This document shows, piece by piece, positions 1-8,265 of a stretch of DNA of 64,000 nucleotides (the first letter of the stretch is position 1; every line of letters begins with the position of its first letter). This stretch comes from Oscillospiraceae bacterium. Its GTDB lineage: Bacteria > Bacillota > Clostridia > Oscillospirales > Ruminococcaceae. The stretch spans positions 1 through 64,000 of the forward strand of contig JAAWRH010000012.1 of assembly GCA_022800935.1 (NCBI GenBank), read 5' to 3'. The translations under genes and the position numbers were made by a program. The notes under the pieces are model-generated. The model was given only the letters and a program-made list of their open reading frames with translations, made no database searches and was not told the origin of the DNA.

Positions 1-43
1 AGTAGAGTTCTGGATCAATCATCTTCCTAGAAAAATCTTCCAT
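1..43 (-). CDS. 5' end of an unidentified gene, cut by the window edge
   Basis: Fourteen codons are visible, reading MEDFSRKMIDPELY and running off the window. The ATG at 43 is preceded on the minus strand by a good GGAGG ribosome site (plus-strand CCTCC at about 48-52) with a short A/T spacer, which is the main reason for calling it. It is transcribed divergently from yicC. The stretch is too short to assign a family. Confidence 0.45.
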   Translation of the reverse strand, partial: MEDFSRKMIDPELY

Positions 44-135
44 TATTCCTCCGCTTCTGATCTCTTTTCTCGTGTCCTATTTGATATTGCAATTTAGAAT
101 TTCAAATAAACTTTTGGGGATAGCTGTCCGGTGTC

Positions 136-165
136 TTGACAATCTCTGGAAAGAGATGCTATAAT
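136..165 (+). promoter_or_regulatory. SigA-type promoter of the yicC-remA-gmk housekeeping operon
   Basis: TTGACA (136-141) and TATAAT (160-165) are both perfect consensus boxes, separated by 18 bases. Transcription would begin near 172, about 70 bases before the yicC start. It is the only strong promoter seen before the run of co-directional genes that follows. Confidence 0.8.
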
Positions 166-240
166 ACTAAATTGAGATAACATCGCAGATTTGTGCGAAT
201 TTCTGACAAACCGCCTCCGGCGGAAGGGAATGATCACAAC

Positions 241-1119
241 GTGATAATGAGTATGACCGGTTATGGCCGCGCCCAGCAGGTGATAGAGGGACACGATGTC
301 ACCGTCGAGCTCAGGTCGGTCAACCACAGGTATTTTGAATGCTCGGTTCGCACCCCCCGTGCCTATGGCTATCTGGAGGAGAAGTTGAAAAGCTGTCTCC
401 AGTCCAGAATGTCCAGGGGGAAGATTGAAGCCGGGATTTACATCCAGACCGTCGAGGGCCCTTCTGCCCAGGTGGAGATTAACCATGCCCTGGCGGGGGA
501 GTATCTTCAGGCGCTGCGGAATATGGGGAGCAGTCTGGGGATTCGGGACGATATCACCGTTTCCGCCATGGCGCGTTTCTCCGATATCTTCACTGTCCTG
601 AAGGTGCAGGAGGATGAGGATTATATCTGGAAGCTGGTTTCCCCGGTGGCCGACGAGGCTGTCGGGCGCTTTCTGGAAATGCGCCGTGCCGAGGGGGAAC
701 GGATGCAGCGGGATATTCTGGACCGGGCGGAGCAGGTCCGAAGGATGGTGGAGCGAGTTAAAGAGCGTTCCCCCGAAACGGTCCGCCTCTACCGGGAGCG
801 GCTGTACCAGAAGCTCCAGGAGGTCCTGGGGGACCGCCAGATCGATGAGCAGCGGGTCCTCACCGAAGCCGCCGTCTTTGCCGACCGGGTGGCGGTGGAC
901 GAGGAGACGGTCCGCCTGGAAAGCCATCTGTCCGCCTTGGAGGAGATTCTTCGCTCCCAGGGAGCCGTGGGGCGCAAGCTGGATTTCCTGGTCCAGGAGA
1001 TGAACCGGGAGGCCAACACCATCGGTTCCAAGGCCCAGGACATCGAAATTGCCCGCGTGGTAGTGGACATCAAGGCGGAGATTGAAAAGATTCGCGAGCA
1101 GATTCAGAATATAGAGTAA
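241..1119 (+). CDS. yicC: YicC/YloC family endoribonuclease
   Basis: A 292-residue protein matching the usual length of the YicC/YloC family (about 290 aa), single-strand-specific endoribonucleases implicated in RNA turnover. The N-terminal YicC_N domain opens with the family signature MIMSMTGYGRA. The C-terminal DUF1732 domain contains the conserved EMNREANTIGSKAQD segment and ends in a charged helix. I chose the GTG at 241 because it gives the canonical Met-Ile-x-Ser-Met-Thr-Gly start and lies about 12 bases after GGAAGGG; ATG 247 is the alternative. An in-frame GTG at 193 would add 16 unconserved residues. It is the first gene of the cluster, as in Bacillus subtilis yloC. The family assignment is firm; the cellular RNA targets are not known from the sequence. 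Confidence 0.93.
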   Translation: MIMSMTGYGRAQQVIEGHDVTVELRSVNHRYFECSVRTPRAYGYLEEKLKSCLQSRMSRGKIEAGIYIQTVEGPSAQVEINHALAGEYLQALRNMGSSLGIRDDITVSAMARFSDIFTVLKVQEDEDYIWKLVSPVADEAVGRFLEMRRAEGERMQRDILDRAEQVRRMVERVKERSPETVRLYRERLYQKLQEVLGDRQIDEQRVLTEAAVFADRVAVDEETVRLESHLSALEEILRSQGAVGRKLDFLVQEMNREANTIGSKAQDIEIARVVVDIKAEIEKIREQIQNIE

Positions 1120-1223
1120 CGCCCCAGAGGATTAAAACCGCTTTTGTACGTGGATAACAGCACCGCAGCGGGGAAGGGCCGCGCCTGTCCGGCTGCTGCC
1201 GTGGAAAGGATGTAAAGGACAGT

Positions 1224-1493
1224 ATGAAACTGATCAATATCGGCTTTGGAAACATGGTGTCCGCCAACCGGCTGGTCGCCATCGTCAGCCCGGAGTCGGC
1301 TCCCATCAAGCGTATCATTCAGGACGCAAAGGAAAAGGGAATGCTCATTGACGCAACCTATGGGCGGCGCACCCGCGCCGTCATCATAACCGACAGCGAC
1401 CATGTCATCCTTTCGGCGGTTCAGCCGGAAACTGTGGCCAACCGCCTGGTGGACGACGATGACGATGAGGATATGGAGGAGGATGAGTCATGA
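1224..1493 (+). CDS. remA: RemA-like DNA-binding regulator (DUF370)
   Basis: An 89-residue protein of the DUF370/RemA family. It begins [20 protein letters not shown] and contains the [19 protein letters not shown] block that is almost invariant in the family. In Bacillus, RemA is a DNA-binding activator of matrix and osmoprotection genes that forms ring oligomers; here the regulon is unknown and a broader architectural role is possible. The C-terminus carries a short acidic tail ([12 protein letters not shown]) beyond the conserved core. It lies between yicC and gmk, exactly as in other Firmicutes, and its stop overlaps the gmk start by four bases (ATGA), so the two are translationally coupled. 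The 104-base gap before it contains no convincing terminator. Confidence 0.93.
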   Translation: MKLINIGFGNMVSANRLVAIVSPESAPIKRIIQDAKEKGMLIDATYGRRTRAVIITDSDHVILSAVQPETVANRLVDDDDDEDMEEDES

Positions 1494-2083
1494 CCGCTTC
1501 TGTTGGTTCCCCCAAAAATAAGGGGCGGATTGTGATTGTCTCCGGACCCTCCGGCGTGGGGAAGGGAACGGTTCTCAAGGAGCTGCTGGCCCGCAATCCC
1601 AGGATATTTCCCTCGGTTTCCGCCACCACCCGTTCCCCAAGGGAGGGGGAGAAGGAGGGCATCAACTATTATTTTCTTTCCAAAGGGGAATTTGAAGCCA
1701 AGATTGCCAGGGGCGAGATGCTGGAATACGCCAGCTACAGCGGCAATTACTATGGGACTCCCGCCGATAAGGTTCAGGAAAAGCTGGACCTGGGGATAGA
1801 CGTTCTGCTGGAGATTGAGGTCCAGGGGGCCAAAAAGGTGATGGATGCCCGTAAGGATGTAATCTCTATCTTCCTTCTCCCGCCCAGCCGGGAGGAGCTG
1901 GAACGCCGTCTGGTGGGCCGGGGAACCGAGGACGCTGAAACCATCCGCAGGCGGCTGGAGGCGTCGGGGTATGAAATGGGTATGGCCGGACTGTATCAGC
2001 ATCAGGTGGTCAACCACACCGTGGAGCAGGCGGCAGAGGAGATTGAAAAAATTCTTCATGCTGGCTGCGGTCAAATGGATTAA
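1490..2083 (+). CDS. gmk: Guanylate kinase
   Basis: A 197-residue cytosolic enzyme that phosphorylates GMP to GDP with ATP, essential for GTP and dGTP supply and linked to (p)ppGpp control in Firmicutes. The P-loop GPSGVGKGT is at residues 19-27, followed by the GMP-binding segment [19 protein letters not shown] and the lid region [13 protein letters not shown]. The length is typical, with about 11 extra N-terminal residues before the first strand. It overlaps remA by four bases and is followed by rpoZ after 23 bases, the classical gmk-rpoZ order. No unusual features. Confidence 0.97.
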   Translation: MTASVGSPKNKGRIVIVSGPSGVGKGTVLKELLARNPRIFPSVSATTRSPREGEKEGINYYFLSKGEFEAKIARGEMLEYASYSGNYYGTPADKVQEKLDLGIDVLLEIEVQGAKKVMDARKDVISIFLLPPSREELERRLVGRGTEDAETIRRRLEASGYEMGMAGLYQHQVVNHTVEQAAEEIEKILHAGCGQMD

Positions 2084-2106
2084 TATGTTTGTATGGAGGG
2101 TCTGTT

Positions 2107-2601
2107 ATGGTTAAGATAGAGGTAGACAAGTATTTAAAATCGGACGAAAGCTATTATTCCTTTGTCATCGGCGTGGCGAAGCGGGCCAGGGAGATCACCG
2201 AGGAGCAGCTCCACAAGATGAAGGACCTTTCCGAGCAGGAAAAAACCAAAAATACCGTCATTGACCGGACCAAGCAGCTCCCGGAGGAGCTCTCCACCAA
2301 GCCGGTACGTCTGGCCATTGAGGACATCAAGGCGGGCAGGTGCAGGCTGAATATCGAAAGCGTCGAGGAGGTTCTGGAACGGGAGGAGCAGGAGCGCATC
2401 CTGAAGCTGATGGAGCATCAGCGGGCCCTGGAGGGCGTTTCGGAGGAAGACCTGTCCGAAGAGGAGGGGCAGCCGGAAGAAAAACTCCAGGAGGGGGCTT
2501 CCCTGGAGGAGCCCCGGACATCCGGGGAAGCCGGGGAGCCGGATGAATCTGCTGAAGACGCCGGAGAAACCGGTAAGCAGGATGAAGAAGACGTGTTTTA
2601 A
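2107..2601 (+). CDS. rpoZ: RNA polymerase omega subunit with long acidic C-terminal tail
   Basis: A 164-residue protein. Residues 1-70 form the omega core: an early helix containing SYYSFVIGVAKRAREI, then a conserved segment KPVRLAIEDIKAGRCRL. Omega assists folding and assembly of the beta-prime subunit. The ATG at 2107 follows GGAGGG (2095-2100) by six bases; an in-frame ATG at 2089 lacks a ribosome site. The odd feature is the last 80 or so residues: after an EEVLEREEQERIL helix comes a low-complexity Glu/Asp/Gly tail ending KQDEEDVF. Typical omega subunits are 65-90 residues, so this tail roughly doubles the protein. It sits after gmk as expected; coaBC, often the next gene, is missing. 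Confidence 0.9.
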   Translation: MVKIEVDKYLKSDESYYSFVIGVAKRAREITEEQLHKMKDLSEQEKTKNTVIDRTKQLPEELSTKPVRLAIEDIKAGRCRLNIESVEEVLEREEQERILKLMEHQRALEGVSEEDLSEEEGQPEEKLQEGASLEEPRTSGEAGEPDESAEDAGETGKQDEEDVF

Positions 2602-2620
2602 AAGACAATAGCTCAATGGA

Positions 2621-2649
2621 TTAAGGCACGCCCTCCGGTAGTGCCTTAA
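2621..2649 (+). terminator. Perfect 9-bp hairpin between rpoZ and priA, possible weak terminator
   Basis: TTAAGGCAC (2621-2629) pairs perfectly with GTGCCTTAA (2641-2649) around an 11-base loop. Only a modest T-rich stretch follows (TTGCGTTTTAG), so it may attenuate rather than stop read-through. The bases just before it resemble a tRNA D-arm (TAGCTCAATGGAT), but no complete tRNA can be drawn. Confidence 0.45.
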
Positions 2650-2743
2650 TTGCGTTTTAGATTCCGAAATTCTCTCCGGCCGGACAGACAGGGGGGGCGG
2701 CGGGGCTGTCCGCCGTATTTCATTGCAAAGGGGGCGTTTCTTT

Positions 2744-5233
2744 ATGCCAGAGTCAAATGCCGGCGCGCCGGTCTGCGCGGCCAAGGTTGCCGTGGATAAA
2801 TCGGCTTACCACTTTGACAAACCCTTTGATTATTTGATTCCCCCGGAGCTGCGGGAAAAGGTGCGGGTGGGGTGTCGCGTTCTTGTCCCCTTTGGCGGGG
2901 GGGACCGCCAGCGCCAAGGGGTAGTGCTGGGCGTTTCCACTGAAACGGGCGGACAGAACCTAAAGGAAATTACCGCCCTCCTGGACGAATCCCCTTCCCT
3001 CACCCCCCAGATGCTGGAGCTGATGAAATATCTCCGGGCCAACACCTTTTGTACCTGGTATGACGCCGTTCATGTGCTTCTGCCCCTCGGCGCACAGGTG
3101 CGGGTGAAATGGCGGTATACAGCACAGCCGCAGCTCCCCGAAGCACTGGAGGCGTTTGGTTTGACAGAGGAGGAAGCGGCCCTCTATTCCCTGGCGCTCT
3201 CCCGTTCCAAGGGAATTGCCGGGAAGGAGCTGACCCGGCTTTCCGGGCTGGAGGAAAACAGCCGCGCTGTCAGGCGGCTGCTCACCTTGGGCTTGCTCCA
3301 AAGGGCGGAGGAGGCCAAGCGCCGGGTGGCCGGTGAAACGGAGACTATGCTCCGCCTCACCGAGCAGTGCCTTTCCAGAGAGGGCTTTTCCGCCGACGGA
3401 CTTCCCACCAAGCAGAAGGCAGTGACGGAGCTGCTCCTCCGCTCCGGGGAGGTCCCGCTGAAGGAGGCGCTCTACCTCTGCGCCTCCACCAAGGCGGTGG
3501 TCAAGGGGCTGGAGAAAAAGGGGATAGTCGAGCTGTTTGAGCAGCCGGTCCGCTGGAAGCCCAAAGGGCCCTCCGCCCCCGCCGGGGAGGAGCCCGCCCT
3601 GCTGACGCCGGAGCAGCAGACTGCCCTGGACGCCCTCTGGGCCAGATACGAAGAGGGAAAGGCCTGCGTCTCCCTGCTCCACGGGGTGACGGGAAGCGGG
3701 AAGACACAGGTGTATCTGGCGATGATTCAGCGGGTGCTGGAGCAGGGAAAAAACGCCATTGTGCTGGTGCCGGAAATCTCCCTGACCCCCCAGGCGGTCT
3801 CCCGCTTTCAAAAGCGGTTCGGCGGGCTGGTGGCAGTGCTCCACAGCGGGCTCACCCCCAAGGAGCGGATGGAGGCCTGGGAACGCCTGCGGGAGGGGGA
3901 GGCCCGCATTGCGGTGGGGACCCGCTCGGCGGTGTTCGCCCCCCTGGAGAACATCGGGCTGATTGTCATCGACGAGGAGCAGGAATCCACCTACAAATCC
4001 GAGCAGTCCCCCCGGTACCACGCCAGGGATGTGGCTAAATTCCGCTGTTGGCAGAATGGGGCCATGCTCCTTTTGGCCTCTGCCACGCCCAGCATTGAAA
4101 GCTATTATCACGCGGTACACGGGAAGTACCAGCTTGTCACCTTAAGCGCCCGGTTTGCCGGGAATCCCCTGCCCGGTGTGCGGGTGGTGGATATGAACGA
4201 CCAGCCCTATCAGGTGCAGGAGTGGGGAATCAGCGTACAGCTTGCCGAGGAGATTGGCCGCAACCTGGAGGAGGGCAAGCAGACCATCCTCCTCCTCAAC
4301 CGCCGGGGGTACAACACCATCGTCCGGTGCAGCCAGTGCGGAGCAGTGGCCGTCTGTCCCAACTGCTCCATCTCCCTGACCTACCATGCCAGCAACCGGC
4401 AGCTTATCTGCCACTACTGCGGCTTTACCAGGGAGGCCATCTCCGCCTGCGATGTGTGCCACAGCAAGTATGTGCAGTATTCCGGCCTCGGCACCCAAAG
4501 GGCGGAGCAGCGCCTTCAGGAGCTGTTCCCCCAGGCCCGCATCCTGCGCATGGACGCGGACACCACCATGGCCAAGTTCTCCCATGAAAAGCTGTTCTCC
4601 GCCTTTGCGGAAAAGAAGTACGACATCATGATCGGCACCCAGATGGTGGCCAAGGGGCTGGACTTCCCCGACGTGACCCTGGTGGGGGTGCTCACCGCCG
4701 ATATGTACCTCTATCACGAGGACTACAAGAGCGCCGAGCGGACCTTCAATCTCCTGACCCAGGTGGTGGGGAGAAGCGGCAGGGGAGAAGACCTGGGCAG
4801 GGCCTGCGTCCAGACCTTTTCCCCCAACAACGATGTCATTATGCTTGCGGCCAAGCAGGATTACCTGGGTTTTTACCAGGAGGAGATTGCCGCCAGAAAG
4901 ATGCTGCTCTACCCGCCCTTCTGCGACCTGTGCGCCGTGGGCTTTTCCGGGGCGGACCAAAACAAGACCCTGGCCGCCGCGGAATACTTCTGGAATCTGC
5001 TCAAGCAGTCCCTGACCGCTGAGTTCCCGGACCTTCCCATAAGGGTGATGGGACCGGTGGAGAGCACTGTCCTCAAGGTGAATAACCAGTTCCGGTATAA
5101 GATCATTTTAAAGTGCCGCAACAGCAAAAGATTCCGGGAGATGATGTCAGGGCTGCTGAGGGAGTTCGGGACATCCAAGGCCGCGGCCGGGATTCGCTAT
5201 TACGCCGATATGGGGTTTGACGGGATGGTGTGA
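2744..5233 (+). CDS. priA: Primosomal replication-restart helicase PriA
   Basis: An 829-residue 3'-to-5' superfamily-2 helicase that recognises stalled forks and reloads the replicative helicase. The N-terminal fork-binding domain opens AAKVAVDKSAYHFDKPFDYL. Walker A GVTGSGKT is near residues 313-320 and the DEAH-equivalent VIDEEQE near 408. A zinc module lies at roughly 528-583 with the four Cys pairs CSQC, CPNC, CHYC and CDVC, followed by helicase motifs V and VI (GTQMVAKGLDFP; QVVGRSGRG). Start: ATG 2744 lies nine bases after AAAGGGGG; an in-frame TTG at 2723 has no ribosome site. It follows rpoZ directly, and its stop overlaps the next open frame. Confidence 0.96.
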   Translation: MPESNAGAPVCAAKVAVDKSAYHFDKPFDYLIPPELREKVRVGCRVLVPFGGGDRQRQGVVLGVSTETGGQNLKEITALLDESPSLTPQMLELMKYLRANTFCTWYDAVHVLLPLGAQVRVKWRYTAQPQLPEALEAFGLTEEEAALYSLALSRSKGIAGKELTRLSGLEENSRAVRRLLTLGLLQRAEEAKRRVAGETETMLRLTEQCLSREGFSADGLPTKQKAVTELLLRSGEVPLKEALYLCASTKAVVKGLEKKGIVELFEQPVRWKPKGPSAPAGEEPALLTPEQQTALDALWARYEEGKACVSLLHGVTGSGKTQVYLAMIQRVLEQGKNAIVLVPEISLTPQAVSRFQKRFGGLVAVLHSGLTPKERMEAWERLREGEARIAVGTRSAVFAPLENIGLIVIDEEQESTYKSEQSPRYHARDVAKFRCWQNGAMLLLASATPSIESYYHAVHGKYQLVTLSARFAGNPLPGVRVVDMNDQPYQVQEWGISVQLAEEIGRNLEEGKQTILLLNRRGYNTIVRCSQCGAVAVCPNCSISLTYHASNRQLICHYCGFTREAISACDVCHSKYVQYSGLGTQRAEQRLQELFPQARILRMDADTTMAKFSHEKLFSAFAEKKYDIMIGTQMVAKGLDFPDVTLVGVLTADMYLYHEDYKSAERTFNLLTQVVGRSGRGEDLGRACVQTFSPNNDVIMLAAKQDYLGFYQEEIAARKMLLYPPFCDLCAVGFSGADQNKTLAAAEYFWNLLKQSLTAEFPDLPIRVMGPVESTVLKVNNQFRYKIILKCRNSKRFREMMSGLLREFGTSKAAAGIRYYADMGFDGMV

Positions 5234-5298
5234 CCGTCAGAAGGCCTGTCCCTTTGAAACCCGGTTCACAAGATTCTTGCGGGAGGTGCGAAGCTGCT

Positions 5299-6018
5299 GT
5301 GAATTATCTCTTCATCCAAAATATGGCCATCCAATGGGACCAGATCAGCCGTTCCAGCTATATCCGGCGGATTGAGGCGCTCCGCAGCCTTGATGCCCTG
5401 CACTTCACCAAACCCGTCACTTTCTTTGTGGGCGAAAACGGAAGCGGCAAATCCACCCTTCTGGAGGCCATCGCCGTCGCCGCCGGCTTTAACCCGGAGG
5501 GAGGAACCAGAAATTACGTCTTCTCTACATTTGATTCCCATTCGGAGCTGTGCGGCGCCATCCGGCTGACCAAGGGCTTCCACCGGCCCCGCTGGGGATA
5601 CTTTCTCCGCGCCGAAAGCTTTTATAACGTGGCTACCAAGGAAATGGATTATACCGACCCCGACCATCCCTCCGCCAGGCTCCATGAAAAATCCCATGGG
5701 GAAAGCTTCCTCGCCATCGCCCAGGAAAATTTCCAGGGGGACGGCATCTACCTCCTGGACGAGCCGGAGGCCGCCCTCTCCCCCCAGAGACAGCTCACCC
5801 TTTTGGCGGAAATCTATCAGTGCGCCAGCGAGGGAGCCCAGTTTATCATCGCAACCCATTCACCCATCCTCCTGGGAATGCCGGACGCGGAAATTCTCTC
5901 CTTCGACAGCGGCAAGGTCCACCCCTGCCGCTATGAGGATACCGACAGCTACCAGGTGACGGAGATGTTCATCAACCACCGGCGTTCCATGCTGAAGGGC
6001 CTTTTAAGCGAAGAATAA
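5299..6018 (+). CDS. Small AAA/ABC-type ATPase (RecF/SMC-like head, COG3910-like)
   Basis: A 239-residue stand-alone ATPase. Walker A GENGSGKST is at about residues 45-53, an ABC-signature-like HGESF near 133, the Walker B/D-loop YLLDEPEAALSP near 151-162, and the switch-histidine motif THSPIL near 186. The spacing between Walker A and B is very short, with no room for coiled-coil arms, as in the small 'predicted ATPase' family that includes E. coli COG3910 members. No substrate can be deduced. The GTG start at 5299 follows GGGAGG (5281-5286); an earlier in-frame GTG at 5230 overlaps the priA stop and would add 23 unconserved residues. It sits inside the housekeeping operon between priA and def, where other Firmicutes usually have nothing. 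Confidence 0.8.
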   Translation: MNYLFIQNMAIQWDQISRSSYIRRIEALRSLDALHFTKPVTFFVGENGSGKSTLLEAIAVAAGFNPEGGTRNYVFSTFDSHSELCGAIRLTKGFHRPRWGYFLRAESFYNVATKEMDYTDPDHPSARLHEKSHGESFLAIAQENFQGDGIYLLDEPEAALSPQRQLTLLAEIYQCASEGAQFIIATHSPILLGMPDAEILSFDSGKVHPCRYEDTDSYQVTEMFINHRRSMLKGLLSEE

Positions 6019-6110
6019 AACGTCTTCTTTCAAAGAGGTCTGTCTATATCAATGAGGAAAAAAGACGTCCGGTCAAGCAGAAAACCGGACAAACGGGAGG
6101 TTTTGGTTTT

Positions 6111-6584
6111 ATGGCAATCCGCAATATTGTAAAAGAGGGAGACGAAATTCTCCGCAAGCAGAGCCGGGAAGTGACCGCCTTTGACCGGAAGCTGTGGGAC
6201 CTTCTGGACGATATGGCCCAGACCATGTACAAGGCCAACGGCGTGGGCTTGGCCGCGGTGCAGGTGGGGGTTCTCCGGCAGGCTGTAGTCATCGATGTGG
6301 GAAAGGGACTCATTGAGCTGGTAAACCCGGTCGTCACCAAGAAGAAGGGCGGCGAGGTTATGGATGTGGAGGGCTGCCTTTCCTCTCCGGGGGAGTATGG
6401 GATGGTTCCCCGGCCCAAAAAGGTGGAGGTCAAGGCGTTCAACCGCTACGGCAAGCCCATCACCGTAAAGGGGGACGACCTGCTGGCCAGGGCCCTCTGC
6501 CATGAAATCGACCACCTGAGCGGGCGGATTTTTAAGGACCTGGTCTACCGGATGCTCACCAAAGAGGAGATTGAAAAGCTCTGA
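6111..6584 (+). CDS. def: Peptide deformylase
   Basis: A 157-residue cytosolic metallo-hydrolase that removes the formyl group from the N-terminal methionine of nascent proteins. All three family motifs are present: GVGLAAVQVG (residues 44-53; most family members have GLAAPQVG, so Val replaces Pro), EGCLSSPG (around 87) with the metal-binding Cys, and HEIDHLSG (around 131) with the two metal-binding His and catalytic Glu. GGGAGG at 6095-6100 precedes the ATG. It is followed by fmt, its functional partner in the formylation cycle. Confidence 0.96.
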   Translation: MAIRNIVKEGDEILRKQSREVTAFDRKLWDLLDDMAQTMYKANGVGLAAVQVGVLRQAVVIDVGKGLIELVNPVVTKKKGGEVMDVEGCLSSPGEYGMVPRPKKVEVKAFNRYGKPITVKGDDLLARALCHEIDHLSGRIFKDLVYRMLTKEEIEKL

Positions 6585-6612
6585 ATCAAAAGAGAAGGGG
6601 AATGAAAAGAGG

Positions 6613-7542
6613 ATGAAGGTTGTTTTTTTCGGCACGCCGGACTTTGCGGCGGCAAGCTTGAAGCGTTTGATAGAGGACGGTTATGAGGTTTTGGCGGCCT
6701 TTACCCGCCCGGATATGCCTAAGGGGCGGGGGTACCGCCTGGTTCCGCCGCCGGTCAAGGAGCTTGCTGTGGCCCACGGGATTCCGGTGTACCAGCCCAC
6801 CAAGCTGAAAAACGGCGCGGTGGCCCGCCAGCTCCGGGAGCTGGGGCCGGATATCATTGTGGTGGTGGCTTATGGGAGGATTCTGCCCAAGGACATTCTC
6901 GACGTTCCGCCTTTGGGGTGTATCAATGTTCACGGCTCCCTGCTTCCCGCCTACCGGGGGTCCGCGCCCATCCAGTGGACGGTGCTCAACGGGGAAAGGG
7001 AGGGGGGCGTCACCACCATGTATATGGCGGAGGGGCTGGACTGCGGGGATATCATTCTCAAATCCTCCGTCCCGGTGGGGGAAAACGAGACCTCCGAGGA
7101 ATTGTATGACCGGCTGGAGGCTTTGGGGGCCCAGTGCCTCTCCGATACTATGAAGCTGTTTGATGGCGGAAAGAAAGCCCCCGCCGTCCCCCAGGACGAC
7201 AGCAAAAGCAGCCTTGCTCCCATGCTGGAGAAGGCCATGGGCAGGCTGGATTTTTCCAGGACAGCCCAGGAGGTCCACAACTGGATACGGGGAATGAATT
7301 CCTGGCCTTCCGCCTTCACAAGCTATAACGGCAAGCTGCTGAAGGTCTACCGCTCGGTTGTTGCGGAGCGGGAGGGTGTTTTGGGCAGGCCGGGAGAGGT
7401 CATTGACCCGGAAAACTTTGTGGTTGCCTGCGGGAAGGGCTCGGTCTGCTTTACCGAGGTACAGCTGGAAGGGGCAAAGCGGATGGCGGCGGAGGTGTTC
7501 CTGCGGGGGAAATCCCTGAAAAAGGGTGAAGTACTGGGATAA
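6613..7542 (+). CDS. fmt: Methionyl-tRNA formyltransferase
   Basis: A 309-residue enzyme that transfers a formyl group from 10-formyl-THF to initiator Met-tRNA. The N-terminal Rossmann-like domain starts MKVVFFGTPDFAAASLK; the catalytic region carries NVHGSLLPAYRGSAPI with the essential Asn/His and SLLPxYRG signature near residues 105-120, and the C-terminal OB-fold domain ends RGKSLKKGEVLG. I use ATG 6613, where the conserved start lies, rather than an upstream in-frame ATG inside the def coding end. The gap from def is 28 bases, so they are co-transcribed and jointly control N-terminal formylation. Confidence 0.96.
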   Translation: MKVVFFGTPDFAAASLKRLIEDGYEVLAAFTRPDMPKGRGYRLVPPPVKELAVAHGIPVYQPTKLKNGAVARQLRELGPDIIVVVAYGRILPKDILDVPPLGCINVHGSLLPAYRGSAPIQWTVLNGEREGGVTTMYMAEGLDCGDIILKSSVPVGENETSEELYDRLEALGAQCLSDTMKLFDGGKKAPAVPQDDSKSSLAPMLEKAMGRLDFSRTAQEVHNWIRGMNSWPSAFTSYNGKLLKVYRSVVAEREGVLGRPGEVIDPENFVVACGKGSVCFTEVQLEGAKRMAAEVFLRGKSLKKGEVLG

Positions 7543-7573
7543 GCCGATCACTTAGCAAAGGAGGTTTTGCACT

Positions 7574-8146
7574 GTGGCAGATAATTTGGCTTATCAGGAG
7601 GAAGACTGGGAGGAGCTGCTGGACGGAGAGGTCGTTTTGATGTCCCCGCGCCCACGGATAGACCACAATAGAATCGCGCTGAATATTGCGAATTCCCTAA
7701 AGAATCAAATCGAGGGAACGGGCAAGCCCTGCGAAACCTTTGTGGACGGGACAGATGTGTATCTGGGGGAAAAGGACCGGGTGATACCGGATGTGATGAT
7801 TATCTGCAAAAAGGAGATCATCCGGGAGGACGGGATTCACGGCGCTCCCAGCCTGATTGTGGAGATTCTCTCTCCGAGCACGAGAAAGAGGGACAAGGGA
7901 TATAAAAAAGACTTGTACGAAAGATACGGCGTGCTGGAATACTGGATTGTAAGCCCCACTGAACGCACGGTGGAGGTCTATCTGCTGGAGGACGGGCAGT
8001 ACCGGCTGGATGAGGTGTACGAGCTGCCCTCCGGTTACGACAGCCTGGACAAAGAGGAGCGGAAAATCTATAAAACCGTCATCCCCGTCTCCCTTTACGA
8101 CGACGTCTTTGTCCCCCTGAAGAGCATGTTCAGAAATGTCACCTGA
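7574..8146 (+). CDS. Uma2 family putative endonuclease (DUF820)
   Basis: A 190-residue protein of the Uma2/DUF820 family, a PD-(D/E)XK nuclease fold common in cyanobacteria and present in some Clostridia. Visible family features are the initial ELLDGEVVLMSPRPRIDHN block, the catalytic-type VIPDVMII, then LIVEILSPSTRKRDKGYKK and YGVLEYWIVSP. The GTG start at 7574 follows a strong AAAGGAGG at about 7557-7564. It is inserted between fmt and the zinc peptidase within the core operon, an unusual position. Its biological role is unknown throughout the family; a mobile-element or defence link has been proposed elsewhere but nothing here proves it. Confidence 0.85.
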   Translation: MADNLAYQEEDWEELLDGEVVLMSPRPRIDHNRIALNIANSLKNQIEGTGKPCETFVDGTDVYLGEKDRVIPDVMIICKKEIIREDGIHGAPSLIVEILSPSTRKRDKGYKKDLYERYGVLEYWIVSPTERTVEVYLLEDGQYRLDEVYELPSGYDSLDKEERKIYKTVIPVSLYDDVFVPLKSMFRNVT

Positions 8147-8192
8147 GCAGCTTCTCTTTTCTGAGAAAATTCATGAATTGGTTAAATATATA

Positions 8193-8219
8193 TTGACGGA
8201 CTGTGGTATCATGTATCAT
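8193..8219 (+). promoter_or_regulatory. Possible internal promoter before the zinc peptidase gene
   Basis: TTGACG (8193-8198) and TATCAT (8214-8219) with a 15-base spacer, in the only sizeable AT-rich gap (8147-8265) of this operon. The spacer is shorter than optimal, so this is tentative. It would give the downstream rsmB-prkC block its own transcription. Confidence 0.35.
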
Positions 8220-8265
8220 GGGAAGATTGTAAAACCAGTTCCCGCCGGGGAAAGGAGGTCGCTTT

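Noticed and set aside
2602-2680. tRNA-like stretch after rpoZ (TAGCTCAATGGAT followed by a hairpin with CCCTCCGG loop)
   Set aside because: The D-arm-like bases are suggestive, but the acceptor stem, a T-arm with GTTCGAATC and correct spacing cannot be drawn; kept only as a hairpin.
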